A program made the position numbers and the translations under genes. A DNA stretch of 64,000 bases from the NCBI GenBank assembly GCA_033085395.1, contig JANQBS010000064.1:62001-126000 (forward strand), written 5' to 3'. Below are positions 1-15,400 of the stretch, piece by piece (positions within the stretch are counted from its first letter, which is position 1; the number at the start of each line of letters is the position of its first letter). A model generated the notes under the pieces. It was not told the origin of the DNA and did no database searches. It saw only the letters and a list, made by a program, of their open reading frames with translations. This DNA comes from Xanthoparmelia taractica. Its lineage: Eukaryota > Ascomycota > Lecanoromycetes > Lecanorales > Parmeliaceae.

Positions 1-1917
1 TGTTTAATAATTCAAAGATAAAATAAATTTAATAAATATATTATATAGACTTTACAAGAGATAATATTTCGATTTAAGAATTAATTATAGATTATGAAGA
101 TAATCAAATATTTAAATAAACTACGTTTAATAATTCTACGATAGTCTATTTTCTTTAAATATAGCGCTAGTTTTTTATTAAATCGTTTACCTAAGATATT
201 TTTAATTTATTATTTATTTAAGAAATATTAAAAATAATTCTCTTAGATAAAATTTTTAAATAAATAGTATACGTATATATTATAGTTATTATACTTAATA
301 TTATAGTCGAATCGAAGTTAAATATATCTATAATTATCGTATTTTACTTACTTTAGAAATAATTTAAACGTCTTTAGAATTATAAATTATATCTTATTTA
401 ATATAAAGTAAATATCGAATCTAAGAGTTTTATCGTTTAAGAAAATATTTAAAAACTTATAATTATTATAAAAAGAGTGAAATAAATCTTAAATATTATT
501 ATAAATTAGATTATTTTCTTAATGTTTCAATTCGATGTAACGCTTATATATTTTCACTTTTATATTAACGATATTATATAGTTCGTAAATATCTTTATAG
601 AGTAAGATAATAAGATTTATCTTAATATATATCTTAATTAGCTTCTTAATATTCTAATAATCTAAATAATTATAGTAATTATATTATATTTATAAGATAT
701 TCTTATTAATTTAAGATTCTAAAATATTAATATTAATAATAAGAGTACTTATAGTAAATAAAAACTTATTATAAGCGAGAATATCTTTATTAATTTTTAT
801 TAAGTATATTAAAATATCTATCTAGATATTAACCGTATAAAGTCGATTACGCTAGCGCTTAAAAATAATATTATACTCTCTAATATTAATCTTATTAAAT
901 ATAAAAGAAAAAGTAATTTCTTAATCTTTTAATTATTTCTAAGAAACTAGATTAAACTTATTAATTAATATATATTAAATATTATTAATAATTAAGATAC
1001 GTTTATTCTAAATTTCTTATACTTTAATTAAATACGCTTAACTTTCTTAATTATAATATAATTTGCGATTTTATTAATTTTAATTAATTTAGCGAATAAA
1101 ATAAAGATTTAAAAGATTAAACGATTTCGAATTATATATTAAAAGTATACGTAATTAATAAACAGTAGCGTTAATAATATATTAATTATAAATATTAATA
1201 AGATCTTTATTATTGTTTTAAATAATGTTAGAGTCTTAAAATAAGATTAAAAGATTTAAAAAGAGCTTAAGATTAAGCGATTAGATAGATTATCGCTTAG
1301 CTTAATTATTTAATATAGATCAAGAAGCTATAAATCGCCGATAATTCGATATATATTATAATAATAGCGACTTCGATAATAGATTTTTAAAAAGATTTAT
1401 TTTAATTCTTATTATTTTTCTCTAAGAAGTTCTTTTCTTTATAATTATTACGATCTTTATAACTATTATAATTATCTTTATTACGTTTATTATTCTTTTT
1501 ATTATTATTATTTTTAGACTTTAAATAAGAATATAAAATAACGTATTTAAAAGCGTTATATTAATTCTTCTAACAATAATTATAATATTTATCGATTTAG
1601 ATATAGATATAAGAATTATCGATATAAGTTCTTAATTAAATTTTATTTTAAAAGTAATCTTTAATAATAATTAGAATAATTATACTCTATATAATATACG
1701 TAAAGATATTATTAATTAACTCGATTAATATCTATATTTTAATAATAATAATAGAGCTTATAAAATTCGTATTAATATTAATAAATCTTATAATAATATA
1801 ATTTAAATCGAATTTTGATTTATTATTATTATTAAAAGCATTATAAATCTAATTGTATTACTCGTAATATAAGTTATAGATTAAGTCTAAGCTTAAATAA
1901 AAATAATAGATTTTTTA

Positions 1918-2236
1918 TGTTGAAAGTTGGGTCGCGTGCTTACGTGATATGCCAAGGCTTGGCAAACGCCAAGTTACGTGACCTTATCTAGTTAGATCGC
2001 ACTTATCTTTTATAGCATATATAGAATAATATAACTAAGTGTTCTATCTTATATTTTAATAGACTATAAGCCCGAGCTCTATCCGACCAATTATTGCAGT
2101 ATAATATAATCTTTCTTTCTATCGTGTCATAATTATAATTATCTTTAAAAGCTTCGTTAAGTATCGATATCTTATCGTAATGAAGATATAGATTATAGAA
2201 GATACTACGATGCATTTTAAAGCACTGCTACTTACA
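1918..2236 (+). repeat. possible LTR remnant
   Basis: This is a less damaged island in the RIP block. It starts TGTTGAAAG and could end CTACTTACA, giving TG...CA termini. Its 5' third has palindromic TTGGC/GCCAA arrangements and two TTACGTGA copies, as seen in the U3 part of many fungal gypsy LTRs, followed by a TATA-like tract near 2,010. I see no target-site duplication and no partner LTR, so the boundaries are inferred from the terminal dinucleotides only. Confidence 0.35.
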
Positions 2237-4815
2237 TTAATCTTCTTATTATAAGTAATTCTTATCTCTAAGATAATTATTCTAAATCGAAACGATTACG
2301 ATTCGCTCGTAAGAACGATACGAATATCGAGTGTTATATCACGCTATCAATTTAGTTTTATATTATTAATTCGTCGCATTAGCATTAATAGTATTTATTT
2401 TTATTTAAGATAATATATAGCGTATCGTTAAGAATCGTCGCAAATCGCTATTAAGCGTAAAATATTATAATTATTATACGCCCGCTATTACGTAATCGCT
2501 AAGGCCTTTAAAACATTATTAGCTTTTCTACGTAAAACACGCTAAAAGCGAGAGACGATATATTATCGTCGCTTATCTTGCAATATCATAATTTAATAAT
2601 AAATAAATAATTTTTTAATATCTTAAGTGCGAAATATTCGTAATAAAAGCTAAAAATAAGTTAAAGATAAGTTTAATTATTAGTTAAAAGAGAAATTAAT
2701 CTCTATCTCGTATATCTTAAATATTAATACGTAAGAAAAGAAAGTTCTCTATAATAATAGAAAGAGAATAGATCGTAAGAAAGTAATTTTATAAGAAGAT
2801 TAATGTAATAGATAGTACTTATAAGCGTATAAGATAAGGTTATTAATTAGAAGAGTTAATTAATTATAAAGATAGCTCGAAAAGCGAAGTATATTCGAAC
2901 TCGTATTTATCTATAAAGATAGATATCTTCTCGAAAGAATATCGCTTATATATTAACTTTTTTTCTTCTTTCTCTAAATTCTTAAAGAAAAACTTTATTT
3001 AAATATATTTCTTAAATCATCGTATAAGAAAACTTCGTTAATAATAATTTAAATTATATTAAATTAATCTTAGAGCTTAGCGAGATTTCTTATATATGTT
3101 ATAGATTCTTATAATTATTTTAAATCTCTTTAATAGCGACGATAATGACTATTTCTCGATCGCACGCGCTAATTCGATCTCTATCTTTAAATAATTAGTT
3201 TCTAAGTTATTATTAAAGTTTATTTTTAAGGGAGAAGAGCTTTTCGATTTTCTAGCACGCCCTATATTATTAGCGTTATTTATCTTATTTACTTCTTTAT
3301 TAAGATTCGAAGTCTAAGCACTATAATCGAAGAAATTAAACTCTTAAATAATTTAAACGTATTCGATAAGATCGATATACTTAAGAGCACTTCTAATTAT
3401 TAAAGATAAAAGCGATAAATATAAGACTTTTTAAAAATATTAGATCTTTAATATTACGTTGAAGATAAATCTAATTAATTAGTTATTATTATTAATAAAG
3501 CGTCTATTGCGATCTAAAATAGAGCGTATCGAAAAATCTATATTATAATAAAAATACGCTATAAAGATATAAAATATTATTAAATGAAATATATCTCTTT
3601 TAATAAAATTTCTTTACTATCTTATTAAATTCTAATATATCGTTTTTAATATCGATAATTAGAAATTTTTATTAATATTTTATTAAAGTATTAAGTGTTA
3701 TTAAGATAATATTATTAAACTTAAAAAAGCGTATCGCAGTATATATTATTCTCCTCCTTATTAACTGCGATATTATATTAGAAGAAAGCGCTAATTCGCG
3801 TATCGATTTAATTAAAGTAATAATCGCTTATAATTTATTTAGAGTCGTCTTTAATTATATTAACGAATTATGCGCGATAATTTCTATTTAGTAAATTAAT
3901 TAACGAGTTATTCATATAATTTATAAAATTAATTAACGAGTTTATAAATTATTAATAATTTCAAGTGAAAGAGAATCCCGTATTATATTAATCTTTCTTA
4001 TATCTTCGTTGCGAAGTATTAATTCGAGATTCTTCTTAATAATATATAAAAGTGTAGATATAAAGCGAATCTTATTAATCGTTAAAGAATAGTAAGATTA
4101 TATTATATTTATAATAAAAAGAAATTTATTATCTTACTTATTCTCGTATATCTTCGCGTGATTATTAGTTTTCTAAGAATTTAGAGTACTTATTCGAGTA
4201 GCCCCGATATTCTCGTGTAAGATATATATATTTCGATAAATAATATCTTTAATTAGATTACTAAATAGTTTATTAATTATCCATCTTATATTTAAGCGAT
4301 TTATAATAATATAATTATCTAATTAAAAGACTATCGATTAATAATTTATTTTATCTCTTTATAAGATATCTATCGCGAGGATTTTATAGATTATAAGATC
4401 GAATAGAAATATATATTTAAATAATTATATCGTGTTATTATCGGTCTTTAATATTACCCTATTTTAATTAAATACGATAGGCGTGAGATATTAAGATTTA
4501 TTTTTAAATATAGATTCTTACGTCTATATATACGAGCTATATTAGTAATCGAACTTCTTTAATTTCTTATATTAATAACGCGGTTTCTATCTTATATTTC
4601 GAATCAAGAACTCGCTATTCATAAGTCTTCTTATAAAGCTATTAATCTTAACTTATATTAGATTTATAATTAATAATCTTATTAATTTTATTATTTATTA
4701 CAATAAATTAAAGTAGAATACTTAATAAAAATATAAGATACGTTAAGCTAAAGCGGGATATAATAATATTAACGTAGATTTTATTACGAAAAACATTATA
4801 GAAAGATAAAAGAAA

Positions 4816-4857
4816 TAAGATTATTATAATGCGAAGTAAGATTATTATAATACGAAG
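4816..4857. repeat. 21-bp tandem duplication
   Basis: Two adjacent copies of a 21-bp unit (TAAGATTATTATAATGCGAAG type) differ at one position. They lie inside the RIP-mutated block and have no evident function. Confidence 0.7.
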
Positions 4858-7329
4858 TAAGATTTATTAATAAAACAAATTTCGTTATTATTTTATTTCA
4901 TTTATCTTATCTTAACGATTATTAATTATGCATTAATTATTATTTTACGTTTAATAAACGATAATTCAACGTTATCGTAATGTCTAAACGAAGTTATTAA
5001 CTATATTAAGTATAATTAATAGTTAATAATAATCGATTACGACGACGTAACGGAGATAAGAGATACCCTCTCTTGTAGTTATCTAAAATATCTCTAACGT
5101 TATAAAGTAAATCCTTATTATATTATTAATTATACTTCGGTTTTTAGTCTTTTCATCTTATTAAATACTTAATAATTATTTTTTCTCGACTATAGCGTCG
5201 TTATCGCTTATTTATAAGTTTTTTAATTTTTTAATTATTTCAATTCTTATTAAACTTAAAGATCGTCGAGAATTAACTTAATTTTATATCTCGGCGATAA
5301 GAATTTTTTTTCTTAAAAATTAATTCGAGTTATATAATTAAAATAATTAAATAAATCTTTTAATACGCTAATATCTTTAGCTTATATACGAGATTATTAA
5401 TTCTTTTTATAATTTTAAATAATCTTACGCGCTGATTAATAAACTTATAATTCTTTATTCTTAATATTATATATTTCTAATATAACTTTAAAAAAATTAT
5501 ATTATCGATTTTTAGAGAGATTAGACGATAATAAAAATCGTAAGTAATTTTTATCTTTGCGTTAATCTAAGCGATTATATTCTTAATCTTTTTAATATTA
5601 ATTATTCGCTTATTAAGAAAATTATTCTTAATCTCAATTAATATTAAAGACGAAAAATTATCGCGAAAACGATAATTATAAATAATCTTATTTGATCTTA
5701 ATTTGCTAAAGACATTAAATAAATTATTTAAAATACCTCTAAGACGAGATAGATATTTAACTTAATTAATTTTCCAGTTACTTATTAATTAATATTGTAA
5801 GGTAATTTAATAGTTTAATTTATTCTTTTTAATCAATTACCGAGCTAAAAATAATAAGTAGAACTCGTTAAAAACGTTATTTTAAATTTTTAAAATATCG
5901 TCTTTTAAAAAGTTAATATAAACTTTCTATCTCTATTTGAGATAAAAGCGACCGATAATTCTCAATTAATAGTCGCATTTAGAAATACGTCGATCTAATC
6001 TTTTATTAAATATATATCTTTATTATAAATTAATATAATTCTTTTCGAAAACTTATATTTTATAAATATAATATAGTTTATATTATAATTAGTATTCGAT
6101 AATGCGAGAATAAAATTCGCGATTATTATATAATATAAGATTAATAATCTCACGATAGAATTAAGAGAATTATAAGTAAAGTGTCGCTTCGTTTAATTTA
6201 GATTATATTTATAATAATAATATATATCTCGATATAGTCGATAACTAAGTTTACGAAAGAAATAAATATTAATTATAATTTTATAAGTTCTATTAAATCT
6301 AGTATAAGTATTAACGTTATAAGCTTAATAAAATATTTTCTTCTCGAAGATCTTAATAAGATATAATCTAACTTTATTAATAAACTCGATAAAGTAGATA
6401 AATCTATTTTTAATTTGAAATTAAATTTCGAGAATTAATAACTTATCATTTAATATTTATAGAATCTTTATCTATTTCTTATTCTTAATATAGAATATTT
6501 AAATTCTAATTTTAAAGTCGCTGGATATTTTTACTAGAATTTCATTAAAAATAAATACATTATTAAGCGTTTTCTCTTCGAATATCGATATTCTCTTCTT
6601 TATTATCGATTTGAATATTAATCTAAAGAGAATATTCAATATAATATACTATTTACTCGATCTATAATAAATATTTAATTTAAATTATAATAAAAGACGA
6701 ATTATTAATAAGATATTTAATTTTACGAATTATTTAAATTAGATCGACGACTTCTAACTTAATAAGTTAATATCTAAACTCGATATTATTAAGTGATTTA
6801 AATAAGAATAGAATCAATATAATATTTGATTTTAGAAACTTATTATCTTTCGAATTATTCTTAACGTAATAGACGTAAACATCGAAATCTCTCTCTTTTA
6901 GTATATCGAGATTAACGTATATACGTTATTACGAATTAAAATATATTAAGAAATTTAACGAAGAAAAAAACTTTTATAATAACGATCTTTTCTCCATAGA
7001 TATTCTCTTTATAAAGCTTTTTCTTTTATATTCGCTAATAACGAATAAGTTTTTTAATAACAAAGTCTTCTCTCGTTAAAGAGATTCTATTTTTTATACG
7101 TAATAAGAAATTTTATTACGTAATTATCTTATTAGCTATAATATTCGAGAACTTTAAAATTAACGAAAAAGATTAGACTCGTCAAGACTTTAAATTTTTT
7201 CTAAATCGTCGCTAATTCAAACGTATCTATTCTTTAATTAAATAATATAATATTTAAATAATTTAAAAACATCTTTTTTAAGCTAATAATAATTCTTAAC
7301 TTAATAAATAATTTAAAAAGCTATTAAAA

Positions 7330-7695
7330 ATAAGTAAGATAATCTTCGAAGCTGGGCGAGAAAGTAATTAAATTATTAATATAAATTCTTATAAAGTTCT
7401 TAAACGATCTTAATTCTCTATTTATAATTCTTTATACATATAATAAAAAGCCCTTATATTTTATTGTCGTTATCTTAAAGTATTTTAAATCTCGATACGA
7501 AATAACTATCTACTTATATTAGTTTTTAGATTATATATTAAATTATAAAAAAAAAATTATTATTTAAAATACTATTATACTAATATTTGTTTTCTCTTAT
7601 AATATATTAATTATATTATCTTATAGAAATAGAGAGTAAGAGTTGATGATAGTAATCTTATTTAGATCACGAATATCGATAATCACTCTTAAAAT
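7330..7695 (-). mobile_element. Ty3/gypsy reverse transcriptase relic (copy A)
   Basis: Read on the minus strand, with TAA/TAG taken as mutated Gln/Trp codons, the segment gives a gypsy RT. It opens with a block ending in IDIRDLNKI (about 7,690-7,655), followed by a SHRxLxxF block, a YVQR-like block, and finally IYINNLITFSPSFEDYL-like residues around 7,385-7,336. These match the order of conserved RT blocks, with the YVDD box decayed to YINN. Gag/protease should lie at higher coordinates and RNase H/integrase at lower ones, but I could not resolve them. It is inactive, with many stops. Confidence 0.7.
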
Positions 7696-10600
7696 CCTTT
7701 TTGATATCTTCTCTAATTCTTTATATATAGTCTTTTAAATAATAAATGTTAACTATAAAAATAAAATGAAATTTATTATTTAATTTAATCTGATTCTAGA
7801 TATAAAGTTTATTAAATTTCTTATTAATAATATTTCTATCTAATTTATCAAGCGAATAAATTTTTCAAGCGAACTTTAATATTATTATTAAATTTATATT
7901 TATATCAATCCTTATTCTTATATAATTCTTATTAAGAATATTAATAATCTCTTTAATATTTTTTTAAATATCGCTATAACTAATAATAAGTGCCTTTAGA
8001 TTAATAATCTAATTTTTATCATTAAATATAAAAATATTATTTTTTAATTTAATATTTGCGACTTCTTTAGATTTATTAATCTTGATTTTATACTTATTTA
8101 TTATAAATCGATAATTCTCGTAATATACGACGTAATATAAATTTACTTTATACTCAATTATAATATCGAGATTAGCGTATCTCGAGATTACTTTAATTAT
8201 TTTATTATTATTTCAAATATAAATAAAAGAAAGATTAATATTTATAACGTAAATATATACTCCCGTTAGTTTAAGTTTAAAAAGATAATCTCTATTTAAT
8301 AAAGATACTAAAGTATATAGCCTAATCAATATCTTAGTAATCGATCTCGAAGAGATAATAATCTTATTTTAATTACGAATTAGACGTTAAATATTAATAT
8401 AATTTTTTAATTAAATCGTAATATTAATTAATAAGTCTTTATAGCTTCTAATTAATAGCTTTTCATTATTAATATTAATATTTATTCGTTCTAATTCTAA
8501 AATATCTATATTTATAAATATCTTAACTTTTAGATTATTAATAATATAAACTTCGCGACGAATATATATCGCTAACTTTCTTTTCTTGACGATACTCGAT
8601 ATATATATATCGAGTACGTAATCGTTATTAATGAAATATATCGTTAATTCTAAATCTCTAATAATAATAGCGATATTAATCTTCTTAATCTTAACGTGTA
8701 ATAGGATTTCGATAAGAAGTTATCTATTAATTAATAATATAATATATTTCGAATTTATATAAATAACAACCCTTATTTCTAATTAAATAAAGAAGATTAT
8801 TAATATAATATAATATTATTTTCTAAAAGCGAGCTCGGTTTCTAATATTTACTCTACGATTAACTTAATAATAGAATAATCTAAATTAATTAAAAAAATC
8901 GCGAGATTCTTATTATCTATTTACTCTTTAATAAATAAAATCTCGATTATTAATATAATTTAAATAGGCGATAAGATTTGAGATATAACGTTAACTTCGC
9001 AGTCTAAAGCGAATTTTCTTTTCGTTATTCTTCGATAATCTCTAAGATAATTATATAATTAATTTCTTAAAGAAAAATTCTTATAATAATTTCGATATAT
9101 TTTTATCTTAACTGATTAATTTTTAATAAAAGTAAGATTTAATATAATTTACGATATTATAATTAGCTTCGATTATATCGATAAATTCTCTATCTTATAT
9201 AATTTACTCCCCGAGCTATTAATTCGACTTACCGTCGATTTAAATATAATATTTAATATCTTTATAAATTAAAAGTAGAGTATTATTATAAACGAGATAA
9301 TTATTTTTAATATATAAATCGTCGGACTCTCTATAATAGATTCTTATCGACTATCGAGAAGAAGTAAAACTATTATTTTATTAAAATTACCGGGATTAAA
9401 AATTTAATTAATTATCGTTATATTCTCGAAAATATAAATTTCGATTTTCTTATAATCTTATATTATCTTTATTATAATTCTATAAGTATAAATAAGAATA
9501 AATAGATTAGCGAGATAAACTCGAAGCTCGATTTACATTAATATTCTCGATTAATATCGTAATAGCGAGTTATTTATTTTATGAGACTATGATTTATACT
9601 TAATTCTACGAACGCTTCTATAGCGAATATAAGAAATATTTATTTTAATCGTTATATTCTTTTTAATAAAAACGATAGATACTCTATAATATCTAATAAT
9701 ATTTTTATCGCCTATAAAACAATAGTAAATAATAATTATTATAGAGATAAAATAATTGATTTAATTAATAAGATATTTCTTATAAATAATACGTAGATTA
9801 TCTAAATAAATTAGACTACTTATCACGTTCTTACGATCGACGATTATTTATAAATTTTTGAAGATCTCGCTTCGCTTTTAATTTCTCGATAAAAGTCTAT
9901 ATTATTATCGAAATAGTTAATATTATTATTATCGATCGGATTTTAATATCGAGATTTTATTAGACTTAAATTAGTTAAGTATAGCGATCTTTAACTCTTA
10001 AAGCGATTATATAAAATTAAATATTTTATAAATATATCTATAATTTCCTTTTCTTAATAGTATCTTTAAGAATATATTTCTTTATATATAGCTTATTTAT
10101 TATTTTAAAACGTACTACTAGTTACTTCGTGAAATTTACTAATAATATATCTTTAAAAGCCTTTCGCTCAAAATCGGCGGTTTTCTTAAAATATTAATTT
10201 AATATTAATTCTCGAAAATAGAAAAATAAGTTTTTTGTTACAATTATCTCGTTAATCAGAAGTATATAATTATAAACTCTTTTATTAAACGTATAAATTT
10301 TTTAAAAAATAATTTTCTTATAACCATAAATAATAGAACTAGAGTTATATAATTCTAGAGCATTCGAATAAAAGAAATCTAAGTCTTATATACTAAATTT
10401 AATTAATTACTAGCGATTAAGTTTTCTAGCGATCTCTACTCGTCTTAAATATCACGCTCTTCACATTTATTAAATAAGTCTTACAATAAAGTCGTAATTA
10501 ATATAACTTTAAGCTTTTTTCTAATAAGAGCACGAAGTATATTATTATTAGAGTTCTAATTTCTTATTATTAATAATAATAACTATTTATTCTTAATTAA

Positions 10601-13600
10601 TAACGTAGAAGTTAATTAATTTAAAGAGAGTTTTATTAATATTAGGCTTTGCTTCGCGATAGTATTAAAGATATTAAATAATTAATAAATTAATTACTTT
10701 CTTTTCAAGTATTAATTATATTAAATATCTATTAATATATCTCGTTAAGAGAATATATCTCGACGTAAAGTCGATAGCGCTAATAATAAAGATTTTTTCG
10801 ACTTAGCTTATATCGATTTTAATACTTTTATCGTTAATGTAATTATTATTAATTAAGGTTCACACGAGTCTATCTCTCGAAATATTATTATTTTAATCTT
10901 TTAAATAGACGAATTTCTCTACTTCGAGCACGTCTTTATTAATCTTATCTTCGACGATATTAAGTAATTTATTACTAATATCGTTAAGATTTATTTTAGA
11001 TCTTTAGAGATCGTAAAAGAGATAATTATATTAGCTCGTAACGCACGTGTAAGAGCTCGTTCTATATCTATTAAAGCATCAAATTAATCTACTAGCTAAG
11101 CTCTTAATTAATTAATTTTTAAGATTACTTTAATTAGATTTAAGATTAATATTTAGTCGTTGAGAAAATTAAGAAAATCTTCTTCTATCGACGATATATC
11201 TCGTTCTTCGCCTTTAAAAAGTTCTATTAAAAATTCTTCTAATATTAACTTTAATTCTAATAATTTAACTATTACAAACTTCGTTAATTCGGGTTTAAAT
11301 TCTATATCGAATTCTACTTCAAATTTAAACACAAACTCTACTTCTAGAGATATTTTAAATAACTTTAATATAGCTAAAAATAACGATATTAATTAATAGA
11401 ATACTAACTTTTCATAATAATAATAAATTATATTATAAGATCTTTTACGTAGCGTATCTAAATCGTCTAATAAGCGAGGATCGCTAGAATAGAATAATAT
11501 TAATGCTATAATAAAAACTATATTAGCTAATAGATAAAATACTAATAATATAAGATTTTTCAACCCGATATATAAGAATAAGTCGATAACTTTCGATGTT
11601 TCTTTAATAAAGTATATATCAAAGAATATTTATTTTCGAAATATATATTTATTTCTAGAGTATACTCATGACGTAGCTAGTATTAAGAGTAATAAGCTCG
11701 TTTGTATAAATCTCTAAACTTATTTTAAGGAGTCTACTTTAAAATAATAATTAAGTGAGTTTTTTGATAATAATAAGTGTCTTATAAAGCTCGAGAATAA
11801 ATTAAATAAATAAGAGAGAATATTAGTCGAACGATTTAAGATATTTATAAATATAATAATTAATTCGTTATTAAAGAAGAGATATATTTTAAGAAATATT
11901 ATTAGTAAGAGAGAGTCTTAAGAATACCGCATAAAAGATTCTACGTGCTTTAAAAGATATTAATTTAATTAATATTAAAAATTAGCTTAATATTATCTAT
12001 AATAACTTAAATATTAAGCTAAGGCGTGACTTAAGAAGATTAAAGAATCGAACTATCTTACATAATTTTCTTAAGAAGATAAATAATCTTAAACATAATT
12101 AATGAATCTATAAAAGTAGATATAATTCGAGAATATATAGATTTTCTATGAAATCTTCTTAGAATCGTTTAAATTAGAGTAATAATAATAAAGATATTTC
12201 TAATTAATATCAATCTCGTATATAATAGCAATTTTCTTAATAATTTTAATCTTAATCTTAGTAAAGTATAGATTCTAATAATTAATATTAGCGACCTTAC
12301 TTTTAGTAGTTTTTTATTAACTTGATAATTAATATAAGAGTCAAAATACTTAATTAACTTAGTTATTTCCTCGTTAATATAATAGTTAAAATGCTTATTT
12401 AAATCTATAGCAAAACGCTTAGCAAATACCTCGTTAGTTTCTATAAATCGTCGCTTCAAATATATTAAATTCGATCTCGAATCGATCTTTATTTAATAAT
12501 CAATAGCAGTTTTCTTTAAGATTAATATTAATTTAAGGTTTTTAGTAAAATTAAAGTAATTAAAGACTTTAATTTAATACGATAAATTATTTAAAAATAG
12601 CTACTTATTAGACCTCTATTATTAATGAAAATACTAAGTATAACGAAGCTTAAAGTTCGAATTATTAGAAAGAAAATACTAATATCGAATACTCTTACTT
12701 TATAGGCGAAGATTAATATGAAAATAAGATATATTATATTAATTCTAATAAGCTTTCTATATAATTAAATAATAATTAATTTATTAATTTTATAAAAATC
12801 GAAATTTATTATCGAAATTATTAGAAATTCTTCTTATTTAAGATTAAATTATATAAGTATTTGCGTGTTTATTTTAAAAAGCACGTCTATGTTAATAAAG
12901 TAGTGCTAATAAAGTCTTTTAACACTAAAAAGTAACTTATAAAGTCTTCTAATTCTTTTAACTTCGAGAAGTAACTTATGAAGTCGTCTAACTTCGCTAA
13001 TACAAACTTAAAAATAATTAAATTTATCGCTTTTAATTAGAAATTAAGAAATAGATTTACTTTTTAAAGTTAAACTTACGTTATAATTAAAGTTAAACTT
13101 AATTTTATTAATTAAGAGAATAAGATTTATATTAATATTAAATATAATGTGAATTTAATAGATAGATTATAATATTCTTAATAGTATTCGAATATAGCTA
13201 TCTTCAAGATAATAATATCTTTACGAGTGCGTAAGATTAATGCTTTTAAGTATAAGACTTCGAAGTATATTATATAGAATATCTATTTTTTTAAAATTGA
13301 TAATTAAGATCGAAGAGTACTTACATATCTACGTAGAGAATTATATATTATCGATAATCTACGTATTAAAATGCTTATTGAAAATAATATTATTAGACTC
13401 GAAGAAATTATTATTAATATAGTTAATAAGAAAGCAAGAATTAATAGCTATAACATTATAATTAATAATATTGCTCGATCTTAGGGCGAGTTTGTTTAAA
13501 GAAAGATCTATATTAAATTATTTATTTTCGTATCTTCGTATAGCGAGATAATTCTATTAATTAAGAAAATTAATTTATCTAATAATCGTAATTTCTTATT

Positions 13601-14284
13601 GAAGTTAATAGTGTAGACGAATTTAATAATATTCGTCTATTTGATCAATTATATAATAATTAAAATTCTAATTCGAAATAAGTCTAATATATCTATTTAA
13701 CTTCTAAGGAAATTAAAGCTTAAAAATATTCTCGAAATAAATTACGAAAATTGCTTTTAAATAAATATCGAATTTAAATTCGCTTTAACGGAAATAGTTA
13801 TGAATTTAAGCATAAACTTAAGCTTAAATTAAATAGCTTTTTTGCTAGCTAAAGAAACTAAGCTATTAAATAAAGTTATAATTTTCGAGAATATATAAAT
13901 TAGAACTACATTAGTCGACTTAATTAACGAATTCTTATAGATCTAATAAGATATTAACTTTATTAAAGTATTAGAAAAGAAATAAATAAAGCTTTTATTA
14001 AGAAATAATTAATAAATTAAGATTAACAAAAAAGTTAAAATTTATTTTTTAAATATATGAGATCGAGAGATAGTCGATAAAGTCTTAAATAAATCAAAGA
14101 TTTTATATTCTTCTTCTATTCGATATTCGTTATATAAAAAACATTATTTTATAATATTATTAAAAAAAGATTAATAATTAATATTCGAAATTTAAATAAC
14201 TTATTACTTCGAGATATATATTTAGTGCCTCCTCAATAGAATATAATTAAGATATTAACTAAATATAGTTTTATTTTAATAATC

Positions 14285-15400
14285 GATACTACTTTCTTTT
14301 TCTATTAATAACGAATATATTTAAACTATTACTATATATAGATCGTTATAAATTATAGAGATTAGAAAATCTTTAAAATTTCTATTATAAGTTATATAAA
14401 TTCGATTACTTATATTTAACGTTAAATTAATAAGATTTTACGATATATTTTTAACGTAAAAGTCTACGTTAATAATATAATTACGAGTGTTAGAATATTT
14501 TAATAGCACTTATAAGATCTTCGTTAGCTATTTAAGCTTTCCGTGAAATTTAATATTACTATTTCTTTTATAAAATTCTTTTTAAAATATTTAGACGTTA
14601 ACTTATTAAATAAAAAAATTAATTCTTTTAACTTAACTTTATTAAAAGATAAGCTTAAAGCTATTTTAAACTTATAATATTTTAATATCTTAAAAGAACT
14701 CGAATATTACTTGAAATTAATTTACTACTTATATTAGTACGTCTATTTCTATATATAATTAATTTAGCCCTTATAGAAGCTTAAAATACTACTTCTTAAA
14801 GAAGCATCGAACTCTAAATATTAGCGAAAGTAACACTCTTCTAGAATAAAGCTACTTATAGCGTTAAAGAAGCAATTAACTTCTTTCCAGCTTCTTTAAG
14901 AAGTACTATCATAATTAACGATTTTAATATATTTTAATAATACTCGAACTTTATAAATTAACTTAAATATATTAAAGAAGTTTAATTTTAAGACGATAGT
15001 CTTTTATATTAAATCGAATAAAAGTAAAAATAAATAATCTTCTCGTATAGAAATAAAGTCTATTCTTTTTTTATTAAGACTTCTAATTATAGTAGAAAGA
15101 AATTACTAATCTATAGAATTAAAAATTACTAACCTTATTTAATATCTAAAGAAAATAAGATATATAATTAAATCTTTAAAGTATTCTATAAGAATATAGA
15201 TCGATTACTCTATTATTATTATTATTATTATAAAGCAAAATTCGATCGTTTTAATTACATTAATAATGCGAATAAATATTCGTTTAATTCGAATTACTCA
15301 ATTCTTAAGATAATTTAATCTAATTATTTCTTATAAACTTAATAAAAAATATATTATATCTAATGCTCTATTAAGGCTTATAAGTCTAAATAAGAATAAT
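14285..15400 (+). mobile_element. Ty3/gypsy RT-RNase H relic (copy B)
   Basis: In one plus-strand frame, tolerating only RIP-type stops, the segment reads as gypsy RT. An FFFYQ block lies at about 14,290, followed by YINSITYIQRQINKILR (matching the usual GYKNSPAYVQRQIDRLLR block) and VYVNNII, the decayed YVDD box, near 14,470. The connection domain LLNKKINSFNLT and KDLEYYL-like blocks continue to about 15,000. The end of RNase H follows at 15,250-15,395 (FNLIISYKPNKKYIISNAL, matching FNLDIRHKPGKxHIVPDAL). The frame is preserved for more than 350 codons, so damage is mainly point transitions. A Ser/Asn-rich open stretch upstream at 11,160-11,396 could be gag debris. Confidence 0.8.

Noticed and set aside
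11160..11396. 78-codon Ser/Asn-rich open frame in the AT block
   Set aside because: Its composition is what RIP-mutated DNA gives. At most it is gag debris upstream of gypsy copy B; no domain or start context supports a gene.
12169..12459. 96-codon minus-strand open frame in the AT block
   Set aside because: Ile/Leu/Asn-rich chance frame in RIP-mutated repeat DNA with no recognisable motif.
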